Below, piece by piece: positions 10,201 through 22,200 of a DNA stretch of 64,000 bases. How positions within the stretch are numbered: position 1 is the stretch's first letter; each line of letters starts with the position of its first letter. Location: positions 25,415,258 to 25,479,257 of the forward strand of contig NC_012872.2 in the NCBI RefSeq assembly GCF_000003195.3, given 5' to 3'. The notes beneath the pieces were generated by a model, which searched no databases, had not been told where the DNA came from, and saw only the letters and a list, made by a program, of their open reading frames with translations. The position numbers and the translations under genes are program-made. Source of the DNA: Sorghum bicolor (Eukaryota > Streptophyta > Magnoliopsida > Poales > Poaceae).

Positions 10201-12713
10201 ACGTGGAAAGACAGCAAATCAGTCACGTAGAAATAAAGTCATGATGACATCATAAACGTAAACTTTTCAAAAAATAAAAACAAAAATACACCGTATATAC
10301 TGATGCTCGGACCCTACAAGTCATTTGGACATGACCTTTTCATATGAGTTTTCATCCCGATAGGTCCACCATAAAGTCCTTCACGTAGTTCAACTAGCGT
10401 ACCTAAATGAGATGCAAAATGCAAGTGTATGAACACGTAGAAGTGCAATAGACAATGCATGATATGCAGTAAGCAAGACAAGTATCATGTTACTCTACAC
10501 ATACATATGTGTTTCATGTTGCTTAAGTAACATAACACAACCAACATACTAAGATAGAAAAGAATGCAACCAAGTATATCAGGCATGGCATACATGTTTC
10601 ACAAGATCTCAGGTGTATTAACTTGGCCATTATCAAAGACATGAGTCATACATAGCAATATACCAAGCAACAGCAATACAAGGAATCTGTCATTTTTAGC
10701 ACTGTTAACAGCAGCTGAGAAAATAAATCATAACTGGAGTTTCACAACTCCAAAAGACATGCAAGAAGACATTCGGGAAAGCATAAGAAATTATCTACAT
10801 TTGATATTTAGACATAAAAGTATGATTCTCAACTTAAGCTGGTCGAAATTATAAAGTTCCAGAATCTGTTCCTGACAAACACAGAGCAGCCATTTCTGGA
10901 ATCAAACTTTTAACAGACATAACTCACAAACCACAAGGCTAAATACTACCAAAGTTCATCAGAAACTAGACAAATGAATTATCTACAACTTTTCTATAAA
11001 TAAGATTCCCAGAAAACATCATTTACATATTGTAATCCAAACAGTTCCAGAAACTATTCGGAAACAACAATTGCAAACAATTAATTATTAACTTGTGTTT
11101 CAAACATGCATTTCAGCAAAACCATTATTACTAACATGTTCCACATATCTAAAGGACACTGGAAAACATAGTGGTCAATACCAAATAAATATATTTAATG
11201 CATTTCTTTATTTATTTGGATAATAAGGTGAATTAAAGAACATATACCAAAAGTGCATAGTAAACTCTACAAAAATTACGGTAGCTTCTACATACTATCC
11301 ATAGTCTACTGCCCAAATTTCATTGAATTTGAATAAACTTAGCAATATCTATGAAAAAGATAAATTGCTATTGCAATTAACCATGTGAGAGCAAGATAAA
11401 TGTACAAAACATATTTTCTTCAAACACATGACCATATTATATATTAACATGATACAAAAATATCATAGAATTGCACTGGATCCAGTTTTAGATTTATTTA
11501 CAATTATAAACCATTTATCAAGCCCCATGAAAACATCTCTGTTCAAAACATGGATAGAATATACCATGCCACATTAAACAGCCATAACTTGAGTTTCATA
11601 TGCCCATAAATTAGGGTTATATACTTTCTAGAAAGCTTACTAAATTGTGAACAACTTTGTTATAAACATCTAGAGCTAAATCTACCATTAACAAGGACTT
11701 ACACAACATACAATGCAAACCTGTCTGGGTTTAGACAGAAACAGGAACTGTAGTTTAAAATACTATAAATAAACATATGCTTAACCAAAAATTGTGCTAT
11801 TTACCTTTCTGGAAATATTTACTTCAAGTTATATATTTTCATCAAGGCATGATTCACAACTTACCTGAGGCAAACAATACAAACATGCAGATCTACTCAG
11901 AATAGGAGCAAAGCAACACAGGGCATTTGTTATTTTTATAGCTCTCAATCTATCATGCGTAAATTCATGAAACTTTTACCAGACATCAAATATTATATGT
12001 AAAGTATGTCACAATAGTTTCACAATTATTTGAGCAATAATACAGCGGTTATGAAAAAGACAACTATAACAAGCAATTAAAACTGAACTGCACTTCGAAA
12101 GTTCAACCATGAAATCTGCAAAAACAAAAGAAAAGGAAAACATATCTTACACCGGGGACCCTGGATTTTCCATGAATCACGCTATAACCCAGAAACACTA
12201 GTCATATGAGTCTTGGCTTCGCATCTGGAACCCTGAGTTGTTTCATATTCTAAAACGAGGTCCCTGACGCGAAAGGAAACAGGGCGCTCGTTGCAGAGCT
12301 CGGGATTCGGCCGGAGGAGGCTTGGTGGCGACCGCTGAAGGGTGGAGAAGCACCGGGAGAGTATCCCGCATCCATAAGACCACCCATCTTGGCCCGAGGA
12401 GCCTCATGGTAGCTTGGCCACGGTCGTCTCTGAGTCATGGCGGCCGACCATGGCGGAAGCGGCCGCGTTCCCGCAGCAGAGCGCGAGGAGAAATGAGCGA
12501 GGGCGAGAAAGGAGGAGTGGGGACTGTCTGGGACTGGCTCGGCCTCTCCATTGCGCGAGGAGACAGCAGAAGCACGCGTCGTACGGTGAGGACGCGAGCT
12601 ATGCATGGTGGACACGCACAGGATACGCGTCGGCCATTTAGACATAAACGCGAACAGGTGGCGGGCATCGAAGTATCCAAGGTGGGACGCCGATTCGGGC
12701 CACTTTTGTGCCG
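10200..12713 (-). repeat. Inverted LTR-like segment, left part (interrupted by copy B)
   Basis: The stretch has an AT-rich body (about 10300-12170) and a GC-rich island (about 12240-12700) open in several frames but with no recognisable protein. This is the same composition profile as the Tekay LTRs, reversed. It ends exactly at the ATTTA duplication of copy B. The sequence beyond copy B (49864-51012) continues to a minus-strand TGTAACACCC terminus, so I infer one inverted LTR cut in two. Its left terminus could not be fixed. Confidence 0.4.
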
Positions 12714-12718
12714 ATTTA
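12714..12718. repeat. Target-site duplication of copy B (left)
   Basis: ATTTA directly before the 5' LTR is repeated at 49859-49863 directly after the 3' LTR, the five-base duplication expected of Ty3/gypsy integration. Confidence 0.93.
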
Positions 12719-15700
12719 TGTAACACCCCAGTGTTATGGTTGCATTGATCATGTGCATAGCATAAGCATCATCATTTACTTAAAGCATATCATGATCATC
12801 ATCTATCTTGAGCCATGTCATTCTATGCAAAAATATATGGTTTAAACTGCTTAAATAGTCTTCCTATGCTTATGTTTGAGTGAACCATGCTTGTGTTTAT
12901 GCTTAATGCCTGGTAATTAGTTTATCTATGCTTAATTTGGCCTTGGGAACAATGTTCATGTTGGTCACTTCTCCAAAATATGCTTTTAAGTCATACTTGT
13001 GTAAATAGGCCCTAGAAACCTCTTTTGCTTAGGCTTTTAAAAAGTGTTTCATAAAATGTTTGCATGTCAAAACTTCCTACAGAAAAGTTGTAGCAAATTT
13101 TATAAGGAACAAAAGTAGTTTTATGGCCATCTCATGAAAATGATCACAAATAGCTCAAAACTGACCCACAAGGCAGATTTGGGGCTGTTTCCAACACTTA
13201 GAAAATTTTCTAAGTCTGGAATCTCTGCAGTTTGCTCGAGGGGGTAATGTTCATCTTCCTGTTTGAATTCTAGGCCGAATCAAGCTTTGATCTTGTAAGC
13301 AATGTTGGAGTACTCATGTAGCTCTCGAGCATAGAGCAATTAGCTAGCAAAATCATCGAGTGGTTAGGGAGTTAATCGTCGGGCAAAATCGGGTTTCAGT
13401 CGGTTTTGGGGACTGAATGGAGCCGCCGTCAGACAGGGGAAGCTCGCCGGTGTTGCCTCGTGTCTGGACTCGTGGCGTCCGTACGTCGCCGTTGGCCCTG
13501 CTCGTCAGTCCTCCGCGCATCCTTCAGCTCGCCACGGCGCCCCCGGTCGCGTGGACAGCGCCAGTCCACTCCCGGTTCCCTCCCTCTCGCGCGCATCGTC
13601 GTTTCCACGTCGCCGCCGTTGTTTCGGCGAGCTCGCGCGCGCGTGCCTCCTTGTCTCCGGTCAAGCAACTCCGTCCAGTGCTCCGCAAACCTCTCCTCTC
13701 CACCGTCGTCAAGTTGGCTACGACTGCCGAGCCTCGGTGAGCCCGCATTGCCTTCTCCGACGTGAGCTTACCTCGCCGGAGTTCCGCCATGGCCACCGGC
13801 GTCGTGGCCAGGGCTCTGTAGTCCACCATTCTTTCTCATTCTTGTCCCAAAAGCTTCGCTAGGTCTTGCTGTTTCTCGTCCACATTCTCTTCTGCTCTGT
13901 CTCCGGCCAGAGACGCCGGCGGTCGGCCGCGCACTACCGTCGTGCTGCCATTCGCGAGGGTAAGGTACCTAGAGTTCGGTAGAGTTAGGGTTTTGGGTAC
14001 CGCTAGATGCGGAATGCAGTGGGGAGCACAATGGTGCCCTTGGCTAGCGCCGAGACCTCGCCGTCGACGAGATCTCCGGCGGTCAAGCCGCGCCTCTGCT
14101 TCCGGGTCGCTGGCAGGTGGGGTCCGTTGACTCGCGGGTCCCCTCTGTGAGTCTCTCTTTCTCCTTTGTTTAAATCAGGGTTTGAGCTGTTTTTGTAAAA
14201 ATCATATCTCCTGTTTTAGAGATCCAAAAATTGTGAAACAAATTTTGCGGTATTTCTTGAGATGGTTAGTATTTAATAAAAATATAAAATGAACCATGTT
14301 TTCTGAGAAATTATTTATTAAGGATTTAATCTTGTTATTCATGGATAAATGCATATCTCTTGTTATACTGTTTAGTTTACTCTGAAAATTTTATGGTAGT
14401 CTCTGTATGGTATGAGAGTGCTTTGGTAAATATTTCAGTATTTTTGGAGCACTGCAGCTTTGTTATGTAATTTATGATTGAAATGTGGCTTGTTTCCTTG
14501 ATTAAATTATATAAATTAATTGGTGCTTATGCTGGTGCTCTACTTTGGTAGTAAACTTGTTTATGGTATTCCTATGTTGTAAATAATCTGAAATCTGTTG
14601 TTTGGCATCATATAAGTCATGTTTTGGAATTTATGAAATAAGCACCTTGGCCCATGTTAAATACATATCTTTAGTTTGGTATGTGCAATGGCTCTGAAAT
14701 TTTTATGGTGATGATCTGATGTTATATTTGTGCTTCTGTAATTTTTATAGATTTTTCTGAGCACTTTAACTAGTACCTTGTAATTATGCTCCTATCTAGA
14801 AATAATTGATAAATGCCTTGTTAAGTAAATGTTTGGGAGTTTCCATCTGATGTTCTGGTAACCTTGTAATATGTTTGTGCTCATAGGCCATGTGGTTGGC
14901 ATGGTTTGTGTTTTGATCATGTTGTTAAATAATTAACTTTAGGGTTAAATGCTGTTCTGGACAGCAAGGGAGCAATTTAACTGTTACTTAATGATAACTT
15001 GACTTTCTGTGAAACTTGTCTAAATCAAAGTTGTTCTAAACTTGTTGAACTAGCTATGGTTTAAATTTGAGGTCATTTGGCCAAGTAGTTTAAAAGTTAT
15101 AGCTGTTCCAAGTTGGGTTCCAGAAATAGGGGTTCTCTGTTTTTCTGGGACAGAACCTGGAACTTTGTTTAAAATGACTAGTTTAATGTTTGAATCTTGC
15201 TGTCATGTTTAAAGATGAGTTGTAGACAATTTCATAAGCTTTCCAGAATGTCTTCACTCATGTTTGTTGGACCTGTATATCATTAGTTATGATTTAATTA
15301 CTGGGTATACTTGTTTTGTGTTGCTTGCTGTTTTAGTATCATGGTAGGTTGTGGGCTGAGTTGACTTATTTACTTTTGTGAGCTAGTGTAACTTTTACTC
15401 CGTAAATGAGTGTCCAGTGAGTTACTTGTGTTATCAAGCATTCATCTTTAGCATGTGCATCTTCTTATTATTCGAGCATGCAATAGGTGCATCGGACGCG
15501 ACAGCCTCCTACGAGCTTCAGGCGAATCCCGAAGGTCAGGAGGGCAGTCAGGAGGTGGAGGTCCAGCAAGCCGGACTCGAGGAGCCCGAAGAAGAAGTTG
15601 AGTGCCCGAATCATGAGCCGGCATCGTTCGTGAAAGGCAAGCCCCGGAGCATTCTAAGACTCCCATTATTTTCGAAAGTTTACTTAATATGTTATATCTA

Positions 15701-17100
15701 TTGATGCATTACGTATAGGAGTTGTGATGAAACTGTTGCTGCATTCTACTCTATCCTTGTCCAGATAACTCACCACACCCTGGTCGTAGAGTTAGGATCG
15801 AGTAGCAGCTTAGCCATGCTTTAATCGGTAGAAGTCGGGTGATATCCTGTCACCTGCGCGATATAGGGTTATGTCGTATCACGATGGTCTATATATGCTA
15901 TCGTGGATGGAACCTGATTAAATTGACTTAAGCCGGGCGGAGTTTTGCAAGTTTGTAGTAACTCCATCTGTGGCAGCTAAGGACCGATCGTTGTACGTCC
16001 TCTTGTCATGTTGAACGCATGCCTAACACTTAGTTGGCCGGATAACTCGTTCCGACCGCGAAGCCGAGTAGTATGACTCAGGCCGGAAGACCGGCAAGTA
16101 TAAAGTGCGCACTACCGGAGGAAGTGCGGTGTGCGGGGGACCATTGGCGTAAGTCCAAAGGCAGGTGAGTTAAAATTCCTGACCTCCCTAGCAGAGTGGT
16201 AGCCCTGGGAGTGCGGCGCTGATCGGAGCCGCGATTCCTGAGTTGTACCAAAGGTAACCCGTTGGCTCTCTGGCAGGAGATGCTTGGGTGAGTGCTAGGA
16301 ATAACCCTCCAGCTGGATAGGAATTCGATTCGAATCGCCGTCTCTCCCGGTTAGTGAGAACTTGACAGAGCAGCGGCAAACGTAGCATTCACTAATGAAC
16401 TTGGTTCATGAAAATGATGATAGCAAGAAGAACATATGATGAACTTGATATGGTTATTATTGATTGTAATAATCAAGTGATGTGCTGTAGTACAGGTGCT
16501 AATCTAGTGGTAGGCTGATGATAAATAAATATGATGCTCTCGAAATAATTCAATTGCAATTTAAGCTCTTGGCAAAAGGTGAGTAAACCAGCTCCACTTG
16601 ATGTTTAGCCTTGCATGATCCTTGGTGTCTTTTATGTTTTACTAGACGGGTAAGTCTAGCTGAGTACATTCTCGTACTCAGGGTTTATTCCCACTTGTTG
16701 TAGGTTGTGATGTATCATAGCTACTGCAAGATTTGGATGACTCCTCTAACAATCTCGTCTCTGATGCTTTTGGAAGGATGGCATAGACTCTGGCAGTAAC
16801 AAAAACTTGTGGACTGAACTTTGAACAAGTGTGTGTAACTATTTTGCTTCCGCTACTTCGAACTTGGGTTGTAATAACTTAATGACTCCGATGTGGTGCC
16901 GCTTCGCCGGCATTGAATGACTATGTAACATCCGCTGTGTTTATGTTGAACTATTACGATCTTGGTTTGTTGCGAGTTGGTTTGAAGTCCTTCGTGATTT
17001 CGATTGACTACCGGGATTATATAGGCTCAAGTTTAGAAACTTGATTGCTTGGCGATCGTTTCTGCACTTGAACTCTTATAATTTGGTCGGTTCTGTGACA
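12719..17100 (+). repeat. 5' LTR of copy B (4.38 kb)
   Basis: Starts TGTAACACCCC and ends TTCTGTGACA immediately before the primer site. It aligns with the 3' LTR (45439-49858) and with copy A. It is 38 bases shorter than its partner, mainly because the segment around 16705-16740 is diverged and shortened; there the 3' LTR resembles copy A instead. It contains the GC-rich island (about 13415-14150) and the coding-like patch (15474-15704). Confidence 0.95.
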
Positions 17101-17102
17101 GC

Positions 17103-17114
17103 TGGTATCGGAGC
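17103..17114 (+). other. Primer-binding site, tRNA-iMet type
   Basis: TGGTATCGGAGC lies two bases after the 5' LTR. It differs by one base from TGGTATCAGAGC, the complement of the initiator tRNA-Met 3' end used by Tekay/Del elements. Confidence 0.9.
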
Positions 17115-17917
17115 AAGTTCAGCATTATAAATGCAGCGTTTGTGTATTTAAAACAAAAGAGTTTTTAAATAAAAGGGTGTAAAATATATAATTAAGTTAT
17201 GCCAGTGGTCGAATCCTCCTTGCCCACATAAGGACTATAGGTGGCTATTTAAGTACTGACTTGGGGGGTTTTATTTATGCATCTCCGGTAGTACTCAGGT
17301 ATGGATGTGTGATGACCGCATTATGCTACCCTGTGGTCTAATGGTGGAGGTAGCCTTCATATGTGAATTAGCCACATATGTCGCTAGATTTAAATTATGC
17401 AACGTCGCACCTACGCCTTGGTAAGTGTGAGCTGTGAGAGCATGATCGTCCAAACGGCGGTCTAGGGGAGTGTTCGCGGTGGTTTTCTGGAGTGGTTACA
17501 TGTCGAAACCATGGGACCATGAAAGAAACTTAATTGGGGAGCATTTAATTTCTCGGGTAGCTGTGGTGTCATTGTTTGTGCATGTTGGGCATGTCCAAGC
17601 AATGTGCACTTAGTTTACTGCTTTCTTGAGTGATATTTTGGGAACTGTTGGGCTGAAATGAAGTTTTCTGCAGGTACTCTAACAGCGCACGTGTAAACCG
17701 ATAGTTATCGTATCGAGAGACGAATGTATGCCACCGTATATCCGTTAGAATATTAATTTTCTAAGTTTATGAGGACGTACGGTTCATGCATGCATCATGT
17801 CGCATTCATGCATACATTTTGTCTACTCCTTCCCTTACAATGTCATCCCTTTTAATTAAATAAATGTTGCTTAAACTAATCCTCTTTTACCCATGGTATT
17901 CCTATTCCTTTCCACAG
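17115..17917 (+). promoter_or_regulatory. Untranslated leader with candidate splice signals
   Basis: No gene is seen in this 0.8 kb. A donor-like CAG/GTACTC lies at 17671-17679, and a pyrimidine-rich acceptor-like tract ending TTTCCACAG (17909-17917) abuts the ATG of the next ORF. These are sequence resemblances only, but a matching acceptor also abuts the gag ATG at 19355. Confidence 0.4.
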
Positions 17918-19000
17918 ATGGACGCACCCGCTTCACCCCGTCCCAGTGACACTTTCTTGCACGAGTTTGGCACTCCTACCCTGCTCTGGAGAGTGTTACG
18001 GACTGTTGGGTATACTGAGCCACCTCAGTATTCTTGGTGAGAGATGGAGAGCACAGGAGGGATCCAGTGGTTTGCTGTGCAGGGAGTTGTCCCTCCACAT
18101 GGGGACAAGCCTGCATGGACAGGCTGGACTTGCAGCTCAGATGGGCAGACTCCCTAGGAGGCAGCTCAAGTTGCAGCCCAGACTATTCTGCTCGATATTT
18201 GTCAGAGGTGTGGAGATGAGCTGACGGGAGGATCAGCGGCCTCCATTCCTAGTGCTGACCCAGCAGCAGCGGAGTGGAAACAGGCTGACGGTTGTGCTTT
18301 GGTTCGAGGCAGGGGAGAGAGGGCTGAGAGTTCTAGTCCTGCTATGAGTGCTATGATGGTTGTGCTCAAGCTGATCAGTCAGCGAGAGGGCACCTATGCA
18401 CAGGTGATGATGGCTGTTCGCAGGGCCCAGGAGATGCAGCGGAAGGCTGAAAAGTGTGCTCGCAAGTTTCGCAAGCAAGCTAGACTCCTGGAGCAAGCAC
18501 AGAAGGACCGCAATAACTGGGAGGACATTGCGGAGTATCGTAGGCAGCAGTGGGTGAAGGCCATTAGGGAGAGAGATCAGGAGCAGATGAGCCAGTTAGC
18601 TAGAGAGAGGGAGACCTTGCAGGAGCGCTTGGTGCAGCTCACCCGTGAGAGGGATACTGCACTCCGCGTGTCGGAGAACAGGCGCCAGGCATGGGAGATG
18701 CACCGAGTTCAGTCGCTTGAGCGGGAGAACTATCTGCAGGATCAGATTGAGGCTGGTCTTGTGGAGATTCACCGTCTCAACAACTTGCTACACCCCATTC
18801 CTCGCCCTATACCCGTGTATCCAGAGGTCGGACCTCAGGTGATTGTGGCCGATGATGATGGTATGGAGGTTGATGGACCAGCAGCGGCTGCACCACCTTT
18901 GCACGAGGACGTGGAGGACAAGGAGCTTGAGCCGGTTAGCGACGAGGATGGAGAGGCGATCTTCGACGCTGACTCGGACGACGAGCCTGGAGTGTAGGGG
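17918..19000 (+). pseudogene. Extra ORF between primer site and gag: coiled-coil protein (two nonsense codons)
   Basis: A single frame of 360 codons runs from ATG 17918 to the TAG stop at 18995-18997. It is broken only by TGA at 18038 and TAG at 18155. The N-terminal part has LHEFGTPTLLWRV and PPQYSW, then a compact domain with paired Cys in LLDICQRCGDEL. The middle (about residues 145-280) is a long charged coiled coil rich in Arg/Glu/Gln (for example ERETLQERLVQLTRERD). The tail is acidic (VSDEDGEAIFDADSDDEPG). It has no zinc knuckle and none of the gag, protease or polymerase motifs. Its ATG sits on a splice-acceptor-like CAG. Additional ORFs upstream of gag are known in Ogre-type elements; the role here is unknown. 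Undamaged, it would be a 359 aa element-encoded accessory protein. Confidence 0.7.
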
Positions 19001-19354
19001 TAGTGGGTAGTGTTGTGAGGATCTTTTGTAGTGTGCCAGTCAGCCGTGGTGCTTTTGTAACCATGTTGTAATCCGAAACTTTGACCTTGACTCATGGCAT
19101 GTACTGTGATGATGTAATAACTTTGTGGACCCAATGTGCAATCTTAATATGATCGTTATGTTATGCCGATGTTTTCTGTTGTGGTGCGTATTGCGGATAT
19201 CTATGTCGTGTGTTGGATTGGTGATGTTGTTTTGTGGAATTGAATTATTGTGCCTTTCTGTAAAGCTATTCTCTCGAATACTTTCAGGCATGAATATAAG
19301 TTCTTCTACGGCAAATCTTGTCATCATCAATACTCACTAACTGTGTCTTTACAG
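18998..19354 (+). other. Spacer between extra ORF and gag, ending in an acceptor-like site
   Basis: About 350 bases without a coding frame I trust. It ends in GTGTCTTTACAG directly before the gag ATG at 19355, which resembles a plant 3' splice site. This mirrors the arrangement before the extra ORF. Confidence 0.45.
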
Positions 19355-20853
19355 ATGTCTCGTGGCACCCGAGGTGCGGAACAGCGTGCAAACATGAATC
19401 CACCCCCTCCTCCTCCACCACCAAATCCAGCTGAGCTGATGCAAATGATGGTGGAAAATCAGAGGATGCTCACTGAGACCATCAATCGGATGGCTAATCA
19501 GGGTGGTCGTAATGCACAGGAAGGGCTAGCTCCTAACCAGTATAGTAGCTTCAAGGACTTCATGGATACGAAGCCCCCACCCTTCAGAGAAGCTGAAGAA
19601 CCCCTTCAAGCTGAAGAGTGGCTGAATACGGTGGAACAAAAGTTTCGCTTACTTCGGTTGACTGAAGGTTTGAAGGCAGAGTATGCAGCTCACCAACTGC
19701 AAGGTCCGGCAGTATCTGGTGGAATCAGTACCGGGAAGCTCTTCCGGCTGACACTGTGATTGACTGGAATCTGTTCCGTGAGGCTTTCAAAGGGCATTTC
19801 ATTCCTCCTGGTGTTATGGAGATGAAGCACACCGAGTTCATGCAGTTGACTCAGGGCAACAAGACTCTGAAGGAGTATTTGCATGCTTTCAATCATTTGT
19901 CAAGGTATGCTCCTGAGTTTGTGAACACGGAGACGAAAAAGATCGCTAGTTTCGAGCGGGGTTTGGGCCCCAAATTGCTGAAGACTATGGGCCGCACTAA
20001 GTGTGCAACTTTCAATGAGTTTGTCAGTGATGCTCTCACTCAAGAGAACTATAACACTGTGTACACTGCGACCAAGACTCGCAAGAGGGCTTTTGAGGCC
20101 GGTGCCGGGTCATCTCAGTCCAAGGCTCCAGTGCCAGCTAAGCCCCCATTCCGTGCTCCAACCCCCAACCAGCGATACCGCCCTCCGGTAAAGAAAAATC
20201 AGGCCAAGACGGGTTTTCGCAAGGGGTACTCTATTGCTCTTCCTAGGGGCAACACGGGTCCCGACTATGCCAAGACTCCACCTACCAACCGTCTGTGCTG
20301 GAACTGCAATCAGACTGGGCATTGGCAGAGCAACTGTCCTTACCCGCCAAAGAAGGGCAACCAGGGGAACGTCCGTCAGGGGCGTGTTCATTACACAACT
20401 GTGGAAGCAATCCCTGCTGGTGAGGTAGTCACGGCTGGTAAGTTTCTGGTCAATCAACATGATGCACTTGTGCTTTTTGATTCTGGAGCATCGCATTCGT
20501 TTGTGAGTTCTGAATTTGTGTCTAAGCATAGCATCAAGGCCATTACACTTGATAAGGGCAGTTATTGTATTAGTGCTGCGGGAAATGATATTTCCACCAA
20601 TCAAGTGGTTTTGGGGGCAACTCTGGAAATAGGAGGCCGTCAGTTTCTTGCTGATTTGGTTGTTCTACCCAGTGTGGGCATAGATGTAATCCTGGGGATG
20701 AAGTGGATGAGTGGCAATGGAGTTCTTATCGACACCACCACTCATGTAGTGATGTTGAAAGACCCAAATACCAAGGAGGCATTTCTAGTGCAACTCCCTC
20801 CTGATATTCATATCCGTAGCACTGTGAATGCAGTTACATCTAAGGCTATTTAG
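19355..20853 (+). pseudogene. gag-protease region (one frameshift)
   Basis: ATG 19355 opens gag with an N-terminal Pro run and the conserved core (AEEWLNTVEQKFRLL, later FREAFKGHFIPP and LTQGNKTLKEY). A one-base loss near 19714-19717, at the position of an expected Trp-Trp pair, shifts the frame, which resumes from about 19720 in frame 1. A CCHC zinc knuckle follows (CWNCNQTGHWQSNC, about 20300-20340), then the aspartic protease with active-site motif LFDSGASHSF near 20475. The segment ends at TAG 20851-20853, where the frame continues into RT. Gag builds the capsid-like particle and the protease cleaves the polyprotein. The domain order is standard for chromoviruses. The frameshift makes this copy defective. 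Confidence 0.93.
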
Positions 20854-22200
20854 GATATTCCGGTGGTGTGTGAGTTTCCGGATGTTTTTCCTGATGATCT
20901 TCCCGGGCTTCCTCCGGATCGGGATGTGGAGTTCCAGATTGAATTGATTCCTGGTACCGCTCCTATCTCTAGAAGACCTTATAGGATGCCACCCAATGAA
21001 TTAGCTGAGCTTAAGACCCAACTAAATGAGTTGTTGAAGAAGGGTCTTATTCGTCCTAGTTCTTCTCCTTGGGGTTGTCCGGCTATCTTTGTGAAGAAGA
21101 AGGATCAATCTTTGCGCATGTGTGTGGACTATCGTCCCCTAAATGCGGTGACTATCAAGAACAAATACCCTCTTCCTCGCATTGATATCTTGTTTGATCA
21201 GTTGTCTAAAGCTAAGGTATTCTCCAAGATTGATTTGCGATCTGGGTATCATCAGATCAAGATCCGTCCTGAGGATGTACCTAAGACAGCTTTCTCGACG
21301 AGGTATGGACTGTATGAGTACCTTGTCATGTCCTTCGGTCTTACAAATGCACCTGCTCACTTCATGTATCTTATGAATTCGGTGTTCATGCCCGAATTGG
21401 ATAAGTTTGTGGTGGTCTTCATTGATGATATCTTGGTATATTCCTGCAATGAAGAGGAGCATGCAGAGCATCTACGTGTAGTGTTGTCGCGTTTGCGCGA
21501 ACATCAGCTTTATGCTAAGTTTAGCAAATGCGAGTTTTGGCTAAAGAAAGTACCTTTCTAGGGCCATGTCTTATCTGAAGAAGGCATATCGGTGGATCCG
21601 GCTAAGGTGCAAGAAGTGCTGGATTAGAAGGTTCCAACTTCGGTACACGAGGTTCGGAGTTTTCTTGGTCTTGCTGGGTATTACCGTCGATTCATTCCGG
21701 AGTTCTCCAAAATATCCAAGCCTATGACTCGTCTACTTCAGAAAGATGAAAAGTTCGTGTGGACACATGAGTGTGAAGAGGCATTCCACAAGTTGAGGAC
21801 ATTGCTGACATCAGCTCCTGTCCTAGCTCAACCTGATATCGAGAAGCCCTTCGATGTCTTTTGTGACGCATCAGGCATTGGTTTAGGCTGTGTGTTGATG
21901 CAGGAAGGTCGCGTTATCGCGTATGCCTCGCGCCAACTTCGAAAGCATGAGGTCAATTACCCTACTCATGACTTAGAATTGGCAGCAGTTTTTCATGCTT
22001 TGAAAATCTGGAGGCATTATCTGCTGGGTAATCTGTGTAATATCTACACCGATCATAAGAGCCTCAAGTATATCTTCACTCAACCTGAATTGAACATGCG
22101 GCAGCGAAGGTGGCTTGAGTTGATTAAAGATTATAATCTACAAGTGCACTATCATCCGGGCAAGGCAAACGTGGTGGCGGATGCCTTGAGTCGGAAAGCA
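20854..22200 (+). pseudogene. Reverse transcriptase and RNase H (nonsense codons)
   Basis: Reads in the same frame as the protease after TAG 20851. RT landmarks in order: [14 protein letters not shown] at the start, [33 protein letters not shown], the catalytic FIDDILVY (about 21418-21441), and the connection to [20 protein letters not shown] codons at 21559 and 21625 fall between RT palm and RNase H. RNase H follows with [26 protein letters not shown] and [10 protein letters not shown], ending in [10 protein letters not shown]. The enzyme copies element RNA into DNA in cytoplasmic particles. Apart from two stops the frame is intact through the whole segment. Confidence 0.93.
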
